This document shows, one piece after another, positions 6,595 to 12,401 of a stretch of 18,043 bases of DNA. A program made the translations under genes and the position numbers. This DNA comes from an uncultured Chlorobiaceae bacterium (lineage in GTDB: Bacteria > Bacteroidota > Chlorobiia > Chlorobiales > Chlorobiaceae): contig CAIYWF010000251.1 of the NCBI GenBank assembly GCA_903929845.1, forward strand, positions 1 through 18,043, in the 5' to 3' direction. Within the stretch, counting starts at the first letter, position 1. Every line of letters begins with the position of its first letter. A model generated the notes under the pieces. The model worked only from the letters and a program-made list of their open reading frames with translations. It was not told the DNA's origin and searched no databases.

Positions 6595-7221
6595 TTAACG
6601 TTCAGATAATGCCAGCTTCACCGCAAGGCCTATAAACACTAAAGCAGCAATCCTGTTGACAGTTTTCTGAATCAGTGCGGAGTTGCGAAATCTGTCGCCA
6701 AGTCCACCGGCAAATAGGCTGATAACCCCGAATACCAGTAAAGTTGCCATGATGAAAACACCTCCGAGTTGAAAAAACTGCAAAATCATGGACCCATGAT
6801 GAGGATCAGCAAATTGCGGCAAAAAAGCCATAAAAAAGAACGAAACTTTGGGATTCGTCAAATTCATGATAATCCCGCGCCGGTAAAGACTTCCACTGGA
6901 AAGCACCTGAAGGGACCCCTGTTGAACAGTGGTTGCTGTTGCCCTGAGCGCCTGCCATGCAAGATAAAGCAGATATGCTGCTCCCATAAGTTTCATAATA
7001 CCAAAAGCAAGCACAGACGAGTGCACGATGGCGGCAAGTCCAAAAGCAACAGCAACAGTATGCCCGATAAGCCCTGTAGCCAGACCCAGTGTTACATAGA
7101 GACCTGCTTTCCGTCCATTCTGGGCTGACTGTGCCAGTACGAAAAGGTTATCAGGCCCTGGAGAGAGCGCAAGAATGACTGATGTTGAAAAAAATGCCAG
7201 CAATACATTACTGTCAATCAT
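6595..7221 (-). CDS. LysE/RhtB-family amino-acid exporter
   Basis: Inner-membrane protein of 208 residues with about six hydrophobic segments, predicted to export amino acids or related small metabolites using the membrane gradient. Family hallmarks are ALSPGPDNLFVLAQS at about 18-32 in the first segment and NLTNPKVSFFFMAFLPQFAD at about 120-139. The length is normal for the family. ATG 7221 is followed at once by a hydrophobic segment with no long N-terminal extension. The substrate (homoserine, threonine, leucine, lysine or another) cannot be read from the sequence. It is a single gene, in the same direction as the carboxypeptidase but separated by about 100 bases and a possible terminator. 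Confidence 0.9.
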   Translation of the reverse strand: MIDSNVLLAFFSTSVILALSPGPDNLFVLAQSAQNGRKAGLYVTLGLATGLIGHTVAVAFGLAAIVHSSVLAFGIMKLMGAAYLLYLAWQALRATATTVQQGSLQVLSSGSLYRRGIIMNLTNPKVSFFFMAFLPQFADPHHGSMILQFFQLGGVFIMATLLVFGVISLFAGGLGDRFRNSALIQKTVNRIAALVFIGLAVKLALSER

Positions 7222-7611
7222 GAAAGCACATTGTTATTTGTCTGTTTTTGACCGGGCAGAAAGTTTGCCTCCGTTATGAATTGAGCAACGTCTTAACCGG
7301 GAGCATGGAAACGAAACCACAAGGTAAGCCTAAAAAACTATTTATGAAATTAGCAACTCACCGAGTATCGTTATAACTTGTCCCCTGCATCAATATCCTT
7401 GCCGATTTCGAAGGTCATTTGACACAAATCGTAATTGACACAAGAATCAAATATCACTTGATTGAGGTTCCCTTCCTTGATATATATTAAAGAATATGGT
7501 AAAGTTATGGATGTTTGTGGTGAGACGAAATCACAAAAGGGTATAATCGGTTATGACATCAGATGTTGCTGTGACCTGATGTAGAGGTTATTAAAACATA
7601 AGCAAGTAAGG
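7222..7611 (+). promoter_or_regulatory. 390-bp leader/regulatory region upstream of chlG
   Basis: No gene of normal size is seen here. The right half has features expected of a controlled promoter. A 9-base direct repeat TTGACACAA occurs at 7419-7427 and 7435-7443, 16 bases apart. An inverted repeat AATCAA-N7-TTGATT spans 7445-7463. TTGATT (7458-7463) and TATATA (7481-7486) stand 17 bases apart and could be -35/-10 boxes. A stem ACATCAG/CTGATGT (7556-7562 with 7576-7582) lies in the presumed 5' leader. The left half, 7222-7400, belongs partly to the exporter's upstream region and shows nothing distinct. Confidence 0.4.
7507..7584 (+). other. possible 25-codon leader ORF upstream of chlG
   Basis: A short open frame runs from ATG 7507 to TAG 7582, opening MDVCGETKSQ and closing RCCCDLM. 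It sits between the candidate promoter and the chlG start, and its last third overlaps the stem at 7556-7582. Three consecutive cysteine codons fall in the hairpin loop. The ribosome binding site is weak. An open frame this short is quite likely by chance, so this is a candidate only. Confidence 0.2.
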
Positions 7612-8610
7612 GTGAGTGATTTTCGTTCCATCAAGGATTCAGAACAGCAGCCGGATAACGGTGAGTTCAGTACGCCATTAAGTGTCCGCAAGCTGGTTCA
7701 TTCTCGACCGATGCCTCCCGAAAATCTCTCCAGGCTTGCATTGGTTATACGATTTCTTAAACCGGTTACCTGGATTCCGGTTATGTGGAGCTTTCTCTGC
7801 GGTGCTGTGGCAAGCGGCTCTTTTGGATGGAAAGAAATGTCCGGCATGAAGTTTATGCTCGGCATGTTACTTACCGGCCCTCTGGCCAGTGGTACCTGCC
7901 AGATGCTGAACGACTATTTTGACCGTGATCTTGATGAAATCAACGAGCCAAACCGTCCGATACCCGGCGGGGCCATATCGCTGAAAAATGCCACGATCCT
8001 GATTGCCGTCTGGTCGGTCCTATCGGTCATCACCGGCTATCTGATTCATCCCCTGATCGGCTTTTACGTTGTTATCGGCATTATCAATGCTCACCTCTAT
8101 AGCGCACACCCTATCAAGTTGAAGAAAAGGCTCTGGGCAGGCAATATCATTGTGGCGGTTTCCTACCTTATCATTCCATGGATAGCAGGAGAAATCGCCT
8201 ATAACAAGGGCTTTACACTCTCATCGCTTCAGCCGTCTCTGATTATTGCCGCGTTTTTCACTCTCTCCAGCACAGGCACCATGACCATCAACGATTTCAA
8301 ATCGATTGAAGGCGACAGACAGGTCGGAATTAGAACGCTTCCAGTGGTCTTCGGTGAGACCAATGCTGCCAAAATTGCAGCAGTGCTCATCAATACCGGC
8401 CAGCTTCTCGCCTCATGCTATTTGTTCATGATCGGAGAAACTACCTATGGAATAATTGTCGCCGCCCTCGTCATTCCCCAGTTTTTTCTGCAGTTTGCTT
8501 TAGTAAAGTCTCCGGCGACGATGGATGTGCGCTATAACGCAATTGCGCAGAACTTTCTGGTTGCCGGTATGCTGATCTGCGCCTTTGCCATCAGGGCTGC
8601 AAGACCATGA
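7612..8610 (+). CDS. chlG: (bacterio)chlorophyll synthase ChlG/BchG
   Basis: UbiA-superfamily membrane prenyltransferase that esterifies (bacterio)chlorophyllide with a C20 (or C15) isoprenoid alcohol, the last step of pigment synthesis. Both Mg-diphosphate-binding Asp motifs are intact: NDYFDRDLDEINEPNRPIP (residues 100-118) and INDFKSIEGDRQVGIRTLPV (226-245). About eight membrane segments fit the family. The GTG start at 7612 gives a ~40-residue hydrophilic N-terminus; ATG 7711 (MPPENLSRL) is an alternative nearer the usual start. Green sulfur bacteria have three such enzymes: ChlG for chlorophyll a, BchG for bacteriochlorophyll a and BchK for bacteriochlorophyll c. The INEPNRPIP motif and nearby ferredoxin favour ChlG from memory of gene order in Chlorobaculum tepidum, but a tree is needed to decide. 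A glycosyltransferase gene overlaps its stop. Confidence 0.93.
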   Translation: MSDFRSIKDSEQQPDNGEFSTPLSVRKLVHSRPMPPENLSRLALVIRFLKPVTWIPVMWSFLCGAVASGSFGWKEMSGMKFMLGMLLTGPLASGTCQMLNDYFDRDLDEINEPNRPIPGGAISLKNATILIAVWSVLSVITGYLIHPLIGFYVVIGIINAHLYSAHPIKLKKRLWAGNIIVAVSYLIIPWIAGEIAYNKGFTLSSLQPSLIIAAFFTLSSTGTMTINDFKSIEGDRQVGIRTLPVVFGETNAAKIAAVLINTGQLLASCYLFMIGETTYGIIVAALVIPQFFLQFALVKSPATMDVRYNAIAQNFLVAGMLICAFAIRAARP

Positions 8611-9236
8611 AATTCAGCTACAAACCCGACATTTCAATCATTATGCCTACCCTTAACCGGGCTCATCTTCTCGAAAACGCGGTGAAAAGCGTTATTTCTC
8701 AGTCATTCGAAAACTGGGAGCTCATTATTGTTGATGACGGCAGCACGGACAACACCTTTGAAACGCTTGACCCTTATGTAAGCCGATGTTCCAATATACG
8801 GTACATGAAGCATAAGAGCCGTAAAGCTGCACTCTCCCGCAATGCAGGCATTCAGGCATCTTTCGGTCGCTATATCACCTTTCTTGACAGTGACGACCAT
8901 TATCTGGAGAACCATCTCGAAACAAGAATAGCGCTTATCGAGGAAATGCAAGAAGTTTCGTTGCTTTCTGGAGGATTTCTTTGCGATGACCCAATTATGA
9001 TCAAGGACTGTTACCGTCCCGACAAACTTATAAACATTCGTCAATGTATCCTTTGCGGAACCCTGTTTGGAACAAGAGAGCTTTTTATGGCACTCGAAGG
9101 GTTCAGAGATCTTGAGTACGCCGAGGATACAGACCTTTGGGAACGGGCGTCGAAGCTCTTCATCGTCAAAAAGATAGAAAACCCGAAAAGCTATGTGTAC
9201 CGGCGAGCCAGCGACAGTATCACCCTTAATTACTAA
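8607..9236 (+). CDS. glycosyltransferase family 2
   Basis: GT-A fold glycosyltransferase of 209 residues. It opens DISIIMPTLNRAHLLENAVK, followed by LIIVDDGSTDNT (nucleotide-binding Asp pair), RNAGIQASFGRYITFLDSDD (the DxD metal/sugar-nucleotide motif) and, near the end, EYAEDTDLWERAS, where the ED pair marks the usual catalytic-base region. No membrane segments follow, so it is a short soluble or peripheral form that transfers a sugar to an unknown acceptor, perhaps LPS, capsule or a glycolipid. ATG 8607 overlaps the chlG stop as ATGA, so translation is probably coupled. Its last 11 bases overlap the converging Tai-like gene. Nothing in the sequence shows a pigment-related acceptor, although the coupling invites the question. 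Confidence 0.9.
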   Translation: MKFSYKPDISIIMPTLNRAHLLENAVKSVISQSFENWELIIVDDGSTDNTFETLDPYVSRCSNIRYMKHKSRKAALSRNAGIQASFGRYITFLDSDDHYLENHLETRIALIEEMQEVSLLSGGFLCDDPIMIKDCYRPDKLINIRQCILCGTLFGTRELFMALEGFRDLEYAEDTDLWERASKLFIVKKIENPKSYVYRRASDSITLNY

Positions 9237-9576
9237 CGCTGGAAGATTTTAACTTTTCAACCCAAAGAAAAATCAGCCGCATTCGTCTCCGTTTTTTTTG
9301 ATAATAGGGAAAGGCTTCCTGAAGAGCCTGTATTACAAGACCCATTGCCGGTTTATGCCATTTCCCGGGATGTTCCTCAAGCCACTTCCCCACCACAGCA
9401 CATACCTGCCCCTGAGTTGTACCCTCGGGAGTGGTAAATAACCAGCGGTTGCACACATCGCAGACCCCTGCTACGTATCCCCTGTAATCACCAATATTGA
9501 GATCGGCTGCTACTTGACCACTTTCCTGCTTCCTGTACTCCCACCAGACTGCTACCAGATCATATCCGCTTATCAT
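9226..9576 (-). CDS. Rap1a/Tai-like small protein lacking a signal peptide
   Basis: A 116-residue protein. The pattern SGYDLVAVWWEYRK, then YRGYVAGVCDVC, then PEGTTQGQVCAVVGKWLEEH and HKPAMGLVIQALQEAFPY matches the Rap1a/Tai domain as I know it: (S/T)G-x-(D/E)L near the start, GY(I/V)xG(V/A) in the middle and PEGVTxxQ...WLxxHPexxHxPAxxLVxxALxxAFPC at the end. Known members are periplasmic immunity proteins against type VI secretion amidase effectors, and many relatives are of unknown role. Here the protein begins right at the domain with no secretion signal, and an in-frame stop lies four codons upstream. The final Cys of AFPC is Tyr. A basic tail (QKKRRRMRL) follows. No T6SS gene or amidase effector is nearby, so immunity function is doubtful. 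Confidence 0.65.
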   Translation of the reverse strand: MISGYDLVAVWWEYRKQESGQVAADLNIGDYRGYVAGVCDVCNRWLFTTPEGTTQGQVCAVVGKWLEEHPGKWHKPAMGLVIQALQEAFPYYQKKRRRMRLIFLWVEKLKSSSVSN

Positions 9577-9636
9577 AATAAAACATTAGAACGAGGGGCA
9601 CAGGTGATTTTGTGCACTTACGAAAAATCGATAAGC

Positions 9637-10536
9637 CTAAAAGCGTTTCTGGTAAATATGGCAATAGGGTTGATGACCCGTTTTTTGGTAGTAGTCCTGA
9701 TGATACTCTTCAGCATACCAGAATATCCCGGCCTTTTCAACGCTGGTCACAACTTGATATCCGTTGATCCTTAACTCACCAATAAGCTGTTCAGCTACTT
9801 TTTTCTGCTCCTCATCTGTATAAAAAATGGCAGAACGGTACTGTGTTCCAATATCAGGTCCCTGCCGATTACTCTGTGTGGGGTCATGAATCTCAAAAAA
9901 GAGTTTAGCAAGGGCTTCATAGCTGACCATAGCGGCATCGAACTCAACCTCCACAGCTTCAGCATGTCCTGTTTTGCCGCTACAAACCTGTTTGTAAGAG
10001 GGATTATCAATGACACCACCCGTATAGCCTGATTTTACGGAAAGCACACCCTTTACTTTTTTGAAATGGTACTCAACACCCCAAAAACATCCCCCGGCAA
10101 AAACGGCCTTTTGCGTCACCACAGCAGAGGTTGTTTCCGGCAGAAAACTCAGAGAAATTGAATTAACACAGTGACAAACATTTTTCCCGGTCAACCCTTC
10201 CCTGAAAAATACATGGCCGAGATGAGCGCCGCAATTGGCAAACACTATTTCCGTACGCCGTCCATCCGTATCAGGAATCTGCCTTACTGCACTTTCGATG
10301 GCATCATCAAAACTTGGCCATCCAGTGCCTGAATCAAACTTGTCAGACGATCTGAACAACGGTGTATCACATCGGCGACAGAGATAAGTCCCCGACTCTT
10401 TGTTCAGGTAATACTTGCCACTTCCGGGCATTTCAGTTCCTTTCTGGAGAATTACCCTCTCTTCTTCTGGAGTCAACTGATTATAGCTCATAGCATCTTT
10501 TATTTGTGCAACAGTCAACTTAACAAGCGCCATCAT
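9637..10536 (-). CDS. msrBA: fused methionine sulfoxide reductase MsrB-MsrA
   Basis: Bifunctional enzyme of 299 residues that reduces both methionine sulfoxide diastereomers. The N-terminal MsrB domain (about 1-135, R-sulfoxide) has LCRRC, DSGTGWPSF, ANCGAHLGHVF and the catalytic Cys123 in CHCVNSISLSF. The C-terminal MsrA domain (about 140-299, S-sulfoxide) has GGCFWG with catalytic Cys150, SGYTGG, VCSGKTGHAEAVEV, DPTQSNRQGPDIGTQYRSAI and a late Cys near the end. The domain order is B-A. One oddity: the second zinc-binding CxxC of MsrB reads F99-A-N-C102, so one of four zinc ligands is lost. No signal peptide is seen, so it is cytoplasmic. The start is ATG 10536 or 10533, inside the end of the upstream small gene, consistent with coupling. 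Confidence 0.93.
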   Translation of the reverse strand: MMALVKLTVAQIKDAMSYNQLTPEEERVILQKGTEMPGSGKYYLNKESGTYLCRRCDTPLFRSSDKFDSGTGWPSFDDAIESAVRQIPDTDGRRTEIVFANCGAHLGHVFFREGLTGKNVCHCVNSISLSFLPETTSAVVTQKAVFAGGCFWGVEYHFKKVKGVLSVKSGYTGGVIDNPSYKQVCSGKTGHAEAVEVEFDAAMVSYEALAKLFFEIHDPTQSNRQGPDIGTQYRSAIFYTDEEQKKVAEQLIGELRINGYQVVTSVEKAGIFWYAEEYHQDYYQKTGHQPYCHIYQKRF

Positions 10537-10738
10537 TTTCTTGCGTCGGATTTGGCCCGCCTGTGAGTGCGCTTACAGTTTTGACGACAAGAGTACCTGC
10601 AGCAAAGAGTCCGAGCCCAGCCACAGCAACACCGGTTAACGCATGGAGAACAGGAAAGCTGATGGGAGCAAGTAAAACTGCACCTCCAGCCATCCCGACG
10701 GCATTTTTAATTGTTGATACCTGATTATTTTGTTCCAT
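10520..10738 (-). CDS. small hydrophobic membrane protein, unknown function
   Basis: A 72-residue protein that I do not recognise. A polar N-terminus (MEQNNQVSTIKNAV) is followed by a Gly/Ala-rich hydrophobic stretch at about 15-53 (GMAGGAVLLAPISFP, then GVAVAGLGLFAAGTLVV). This is long enough for one or two membrane helices with a turn at the Pro residues. A short polar tail follows (GGPNPTQENDGAC). ATG 10738 is chosen because CGGATATC precedes it; the frame is open further up but that part is low-quality Cys-rich sequence. Its last 17 bases overlap the start of msrBA in another frame, so the two are likely translated from one message. A membrane-anchoring or stress-related role would be speculation. 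Confidence 0.55.
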   Translation of the reverse strand: MEQNNQVSTIKNAVGMAGGAVLLAPISFPVLHALTGVAVAGLGLFAAGTLVVKTVSALTGGPNPTQENDGAC

Positions 10739-10803
10739 GATATCCGTGATTGAAATTTTGCAAAAAATAATGCATTGTGACGTTGCAAAAATAGCCGACA
10801 CTA

Positions 10804-11382
10804 CTACCATACATGAGAAAAAGTCATCCCATAAAACGAACTGGCAACTGCAGGTTGAATATGCCAATCTTTATATGGCTCTGTAAATAACAAACTGCTC
10901 CCTATGCCAATTACTGCGCCAGCAATCACATCCCGGCTGTAGTGTCGTTTTGATTCTACCCGGCTGTAACCTGTAAATGAGGCCGCAACATAAGCAGGAA
11001 TACCATAATTCCATCCATATCGTTCACGGATGAACTCTGCCGATGAGAAGGTGATGGAGGTGTGCCCTGATGGAAAGGAGTGATCTCCTCCATCAGGGCG
11101 AGTAGCAGGAATGGTATACTTCATCCCGAAAGTAAGGGCAAGCATGAGAGCGCCTGATTTGGCAAGTTGCGTGAGGCCATCCCTGTCATTCAGGGCAAGA
11201 GCAATTCCAGCTCCGCTAGCAGGCAATACCACCTGAAGAATATCGCCTGCACGTTCAACCGCATCACTGGCAAAGGCCGCATTACTGAACAGAAGAGAGA
11301 GAAGCTGCATCACCATGAACACTCTGCCACAAATGCAACGCATCAGTTTCCCCACTTTTGTTACCGAATTCTCTCTATCCAT
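10804..11382 (-). CDS. PAP2-family phosphatase, exported
   Basis: Membrane-associated or periplasmic acid phosphatase of the PAP2 superfamily, 192 residues. The three catalytic motifs are present in order: KYTIPATRP (K88 to R95-P96), FPSGH (103-107, catalytic His107) and SRVESKRHYSRD (S140-R141, His147, Asp151), matching KX6RP, PSGH and SRX5HX3D. An export signal lies at about residues 14-38, ending NAAFA. Later segments are moderately hydrophobic. Likely substrates are lipid phosphates such as undecaprenyl diphosphate, phosphatidate or lipid A phosphate, which the sequence cannot separate. ATG 11382 is preferred over a TTG four codons upstream because GGAT sits seven bases ahead of it. It is separated from the small hydrophobic gene by about 65 bases in the same direction. 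Confidence 0.88.
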   Translation of the reverse strand: MDRENSVTKVGKLMRCICGRVFMVMQLLSLLFSNAAFASDAVERAGDILQVVLPASGAGIALALNDRDGLTQLAKSGALMLALTFGMKYTIPATRPDGGDHSFPSGHTSITFSSAEFIRERYGWNYGIPAYVAASFTGYSRVESKRHYSRDVIAGAVIGIGSSLLFTEPYKDWHIQPAVASSFYGMTFSHVW

Positions 11383-11412
11383 GATATCATCCAAAAAAAA
11401 CGGTTAACATCG

Positions 11413-11442
11413 TTGCAAAAATGGCTTCCAAATCCTTATACT
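11413..11442 (+). promoter_or_regulatory. promoter of tRNA-Val
   Basis: A -35 box TTGCAA (11413-11418) and a -10 box TATACT (11437-11442) are 18 bases apart and match the sigma-70 consensus in four and five of six positions. Transcription would begin near 11449, about seven bases before the mature tRNA. It overlaps the upstream region of the divergently read PAP2 gene. Confidence 0.7.
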
Positions 11443-11455
11443 ACGGCTGATTTTT

Positions 11456-11529
11456 GGACAATTAGCTCAGTTGGTTAGAGCGTTCGCCTCACACGCGAGA
11501 GGTCAAAGGTTCGAGTCCTTTATTGTCCA
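11456..11529 (+). tRNA. tRNA-Val (anticodon CAC)
   Basis: A complete cloverleaf of 74 bases can be folded by eye. The acceptor stem is GGACAAT/ATTGTCC, the D-arm is GCTC...GAGC with AGTTGGTTA in the loop, the anticodon stem is TTCGC/GCGAG with loop CTCACAC (anticodon CAC, reading GUG), the variable loop is short, and the T-arm is AAAGG/CCTTT with loop TTCGAGT. The discriminator base is A at 11529. The next bases are CAT, so the 3' CCA is not encoded and must be added by tRNA nucleotidyltransferase. Confidence 0.97.
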
Positions 11530-11706
11530 CATCTTGCCCTTCCTGTGTTAACGACACCCTACTTTCTTTAAGCTATTGTCCGATGAACAAATAGTGAACA
11601 ATAATTGATCCCTGCCGAACAGTAATATAAGCAAAACCGTTTGGGTTTTTGTATCTCAACGCCGGAAGAGTACGTTGAGATCACCAAAAAAGCGGCTGCA
11701 GCAGCT
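11530..11706. other. spacer between tRNA-Val and the toxin gene
   Basis: No gene is supported here. An 8-base copy of the tRNA 3' end (TATTGTCC) recurs at 11574-11581. A 9-bp inverted repeat ATCTCAACG/CGTTGAGAT pairs 11653-11661 with 11673-11681 around an 11-base loop; it lies about 25 bases beyond the toxin stop codon but has no T-run on either strand, so it is at best a weak terminator or RNA-stabilising hairpin for the toxin-antitoxin message. Confidence 0.4.
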
Positions 11707-11997
11707 CTACGGTCTATTTTCTTTGCTATGCCAGACTCGAATAATAACAACCGTATCGTTTCTGTCCCGCATATAGCGAAGAACAAAAGCCCCAGCTCCA
11801 AAAGATACAACCCATTCGCGTCGACCAGTGTCATCGTCCATTGGGCGCCCAATGTCTGGTATTGATTGTAGAAAACCCGCTCCGTCCATAATGGCCTTTG
11901 CTGCTCGTGCTGCTGCATCAGGGCTTTTTTCGTGCAAGAATGCATTAAGCCGCTCAACATCGGCTAATGCCTCTGGAAGCCATTTTATTTGGGGCAC
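11707..11997 (-). CDS. RelE/ParE-superfamily toxin
   Basis: A 96-residue toxin component. It opens PQIKWLPEALADVERLNAFL, where an aromatic strand followed by a helix with A-x-D(V/L)xR(L/I) is typical of the ParE branch. It continues with the helix SPDAAARAAKAIMDGAGFLQ, then PDIGRPMDDDTGRREWVVSF, FVLRYMRDRNDTVVIIRVWH and ends SKENRP. The RVWHSKE(N/H)R ending is characteristic of ParE/RelE-like plasmid stabilisation proteins. ParE members poison DNA gyrase and RelE members cleave mRNA; the sequence favours the ParE type without proving it. Translation starts at GTG 11997 with GGAAGGTGA a few bases upstream, inside the last codons of the antitoxin gene (13-base overlap), which couples toxin synthesis to antitoxin translation. 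Confidence 0.9.
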   Translation of the reverse strand: MPQIKWLPEALADVERLNAFLHEKSPDAAARAAKAIMDGAGFLQSIPDIGRPMDDDTGRREWVVSFGAGAFVLRYMRDRNDTVVIIRVWHSKENRP

Positions 11998-12254
11998 GGC
12001 GTCACCTTCCCCTGCGCCAGATTTTCAAGCCATGCAGCAGCTTTTTCATGCGGGATAACCTCACCGGTCAATTGATAACGTTCCCAACGTTCCATATCCT
12101 CGCGTTTTTCTCGCTCGTAGTTTTCTTCGCGCTCTAAAAATGTTTCGATTGCTTTACACATGAGCCAGTGCGGTGATCTGTCGCGGATACGAGCCAAAGC
12201 TGCAAGACGTTGCTGAGTGGTGTCGTCTAACTTGACACCTTTTGTCTGTGACAT
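11985..12254 (-). CDS. ribbon-helix-helix (CopG/ParD-type) antitoxin
   Basis: An 89-residue protein. The N-terminal ribbon-helix-helix DNA-binding fold reads KGVKLDDTTQQRLAALARIR, then RSPHWLMCKAIETFLEREE, the usual beta-strand, helix A, turn, helix B pattern. A charged, probably disordered-then-folding C-terminus (EKREDMERWERYQLTGEV, then AAAWLENLAQGK) would wrap and neutralise the partner toxin. The start is ATG 12254, fixed by AAGGAG eight bases upstream; the open frame extends two codons to a TTG but that is less likely. As with other such modules, the antitoxin-toxin complex probably represses its own promoter. Candidate operator repeats lie just upstream. Confidence 0.9.
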   Translation of the reverse strand: MSQTKGVKLDDTTQQRLAALARIRDRSPHWLMCKAIETFLEREENYEREKREDMERWERYQLTGEVIPHEKAAAWLENLAQGKVTPCPK

Positions 12255-12270
12255 AACCAAATCTCCTTTT

Positions 12271-12310
12271 GGTATAAGGTAAGACTTATTACAACCTATA
12301 GAAACCTTAT
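12271..12310 (-). promoter_or_regulatory. candidate operator of the toxin-antitoxin operon
   Basis: Upstream of the antitoxin start a 7-base inverted repeat ATAAGGT (12274-12280) and ACCTTAT (12304-12310) brackets a third related half-site ACCTATA (12294-12300). Repeated short half-sites are what ribbon-helix-helix repressors bind. A TTATAC on the minus strand could be the -10 box. No binding evidence exists beyond the pattern. Confidence 0.4.
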
Positions 12311-12401
12311 TGAATTGGAATGTGTCTTCATTCTCCGGTGAGGCGTTGTCAGAGGGTTACCGCCACACTAAACGATTCGCATTTGGATTTCAGTGAACAG
12401 G

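Noticed and set aside
7305..7376. 23-codon plus-strand mini-ORF in the exporter-chlG gap
   Set aside because: Very short, with the only G-rich stretch touching the ATG and no relation to surrounding signals; expected by chance.
11521..11581. Possible att duplication of the tRNA 3' end (TATTGTCC repeated)
   Set aside because: Eight bases only 53 bases apart is too short and too close for a convincing integration scar, and there is no integrase.
11568..11960. 130-codon minus-strand frame beside the tRNA
   Set aside because: It overlaps most of the ParE-type toxin in another frame; the toxin frame has clear family motifs and a linked start.
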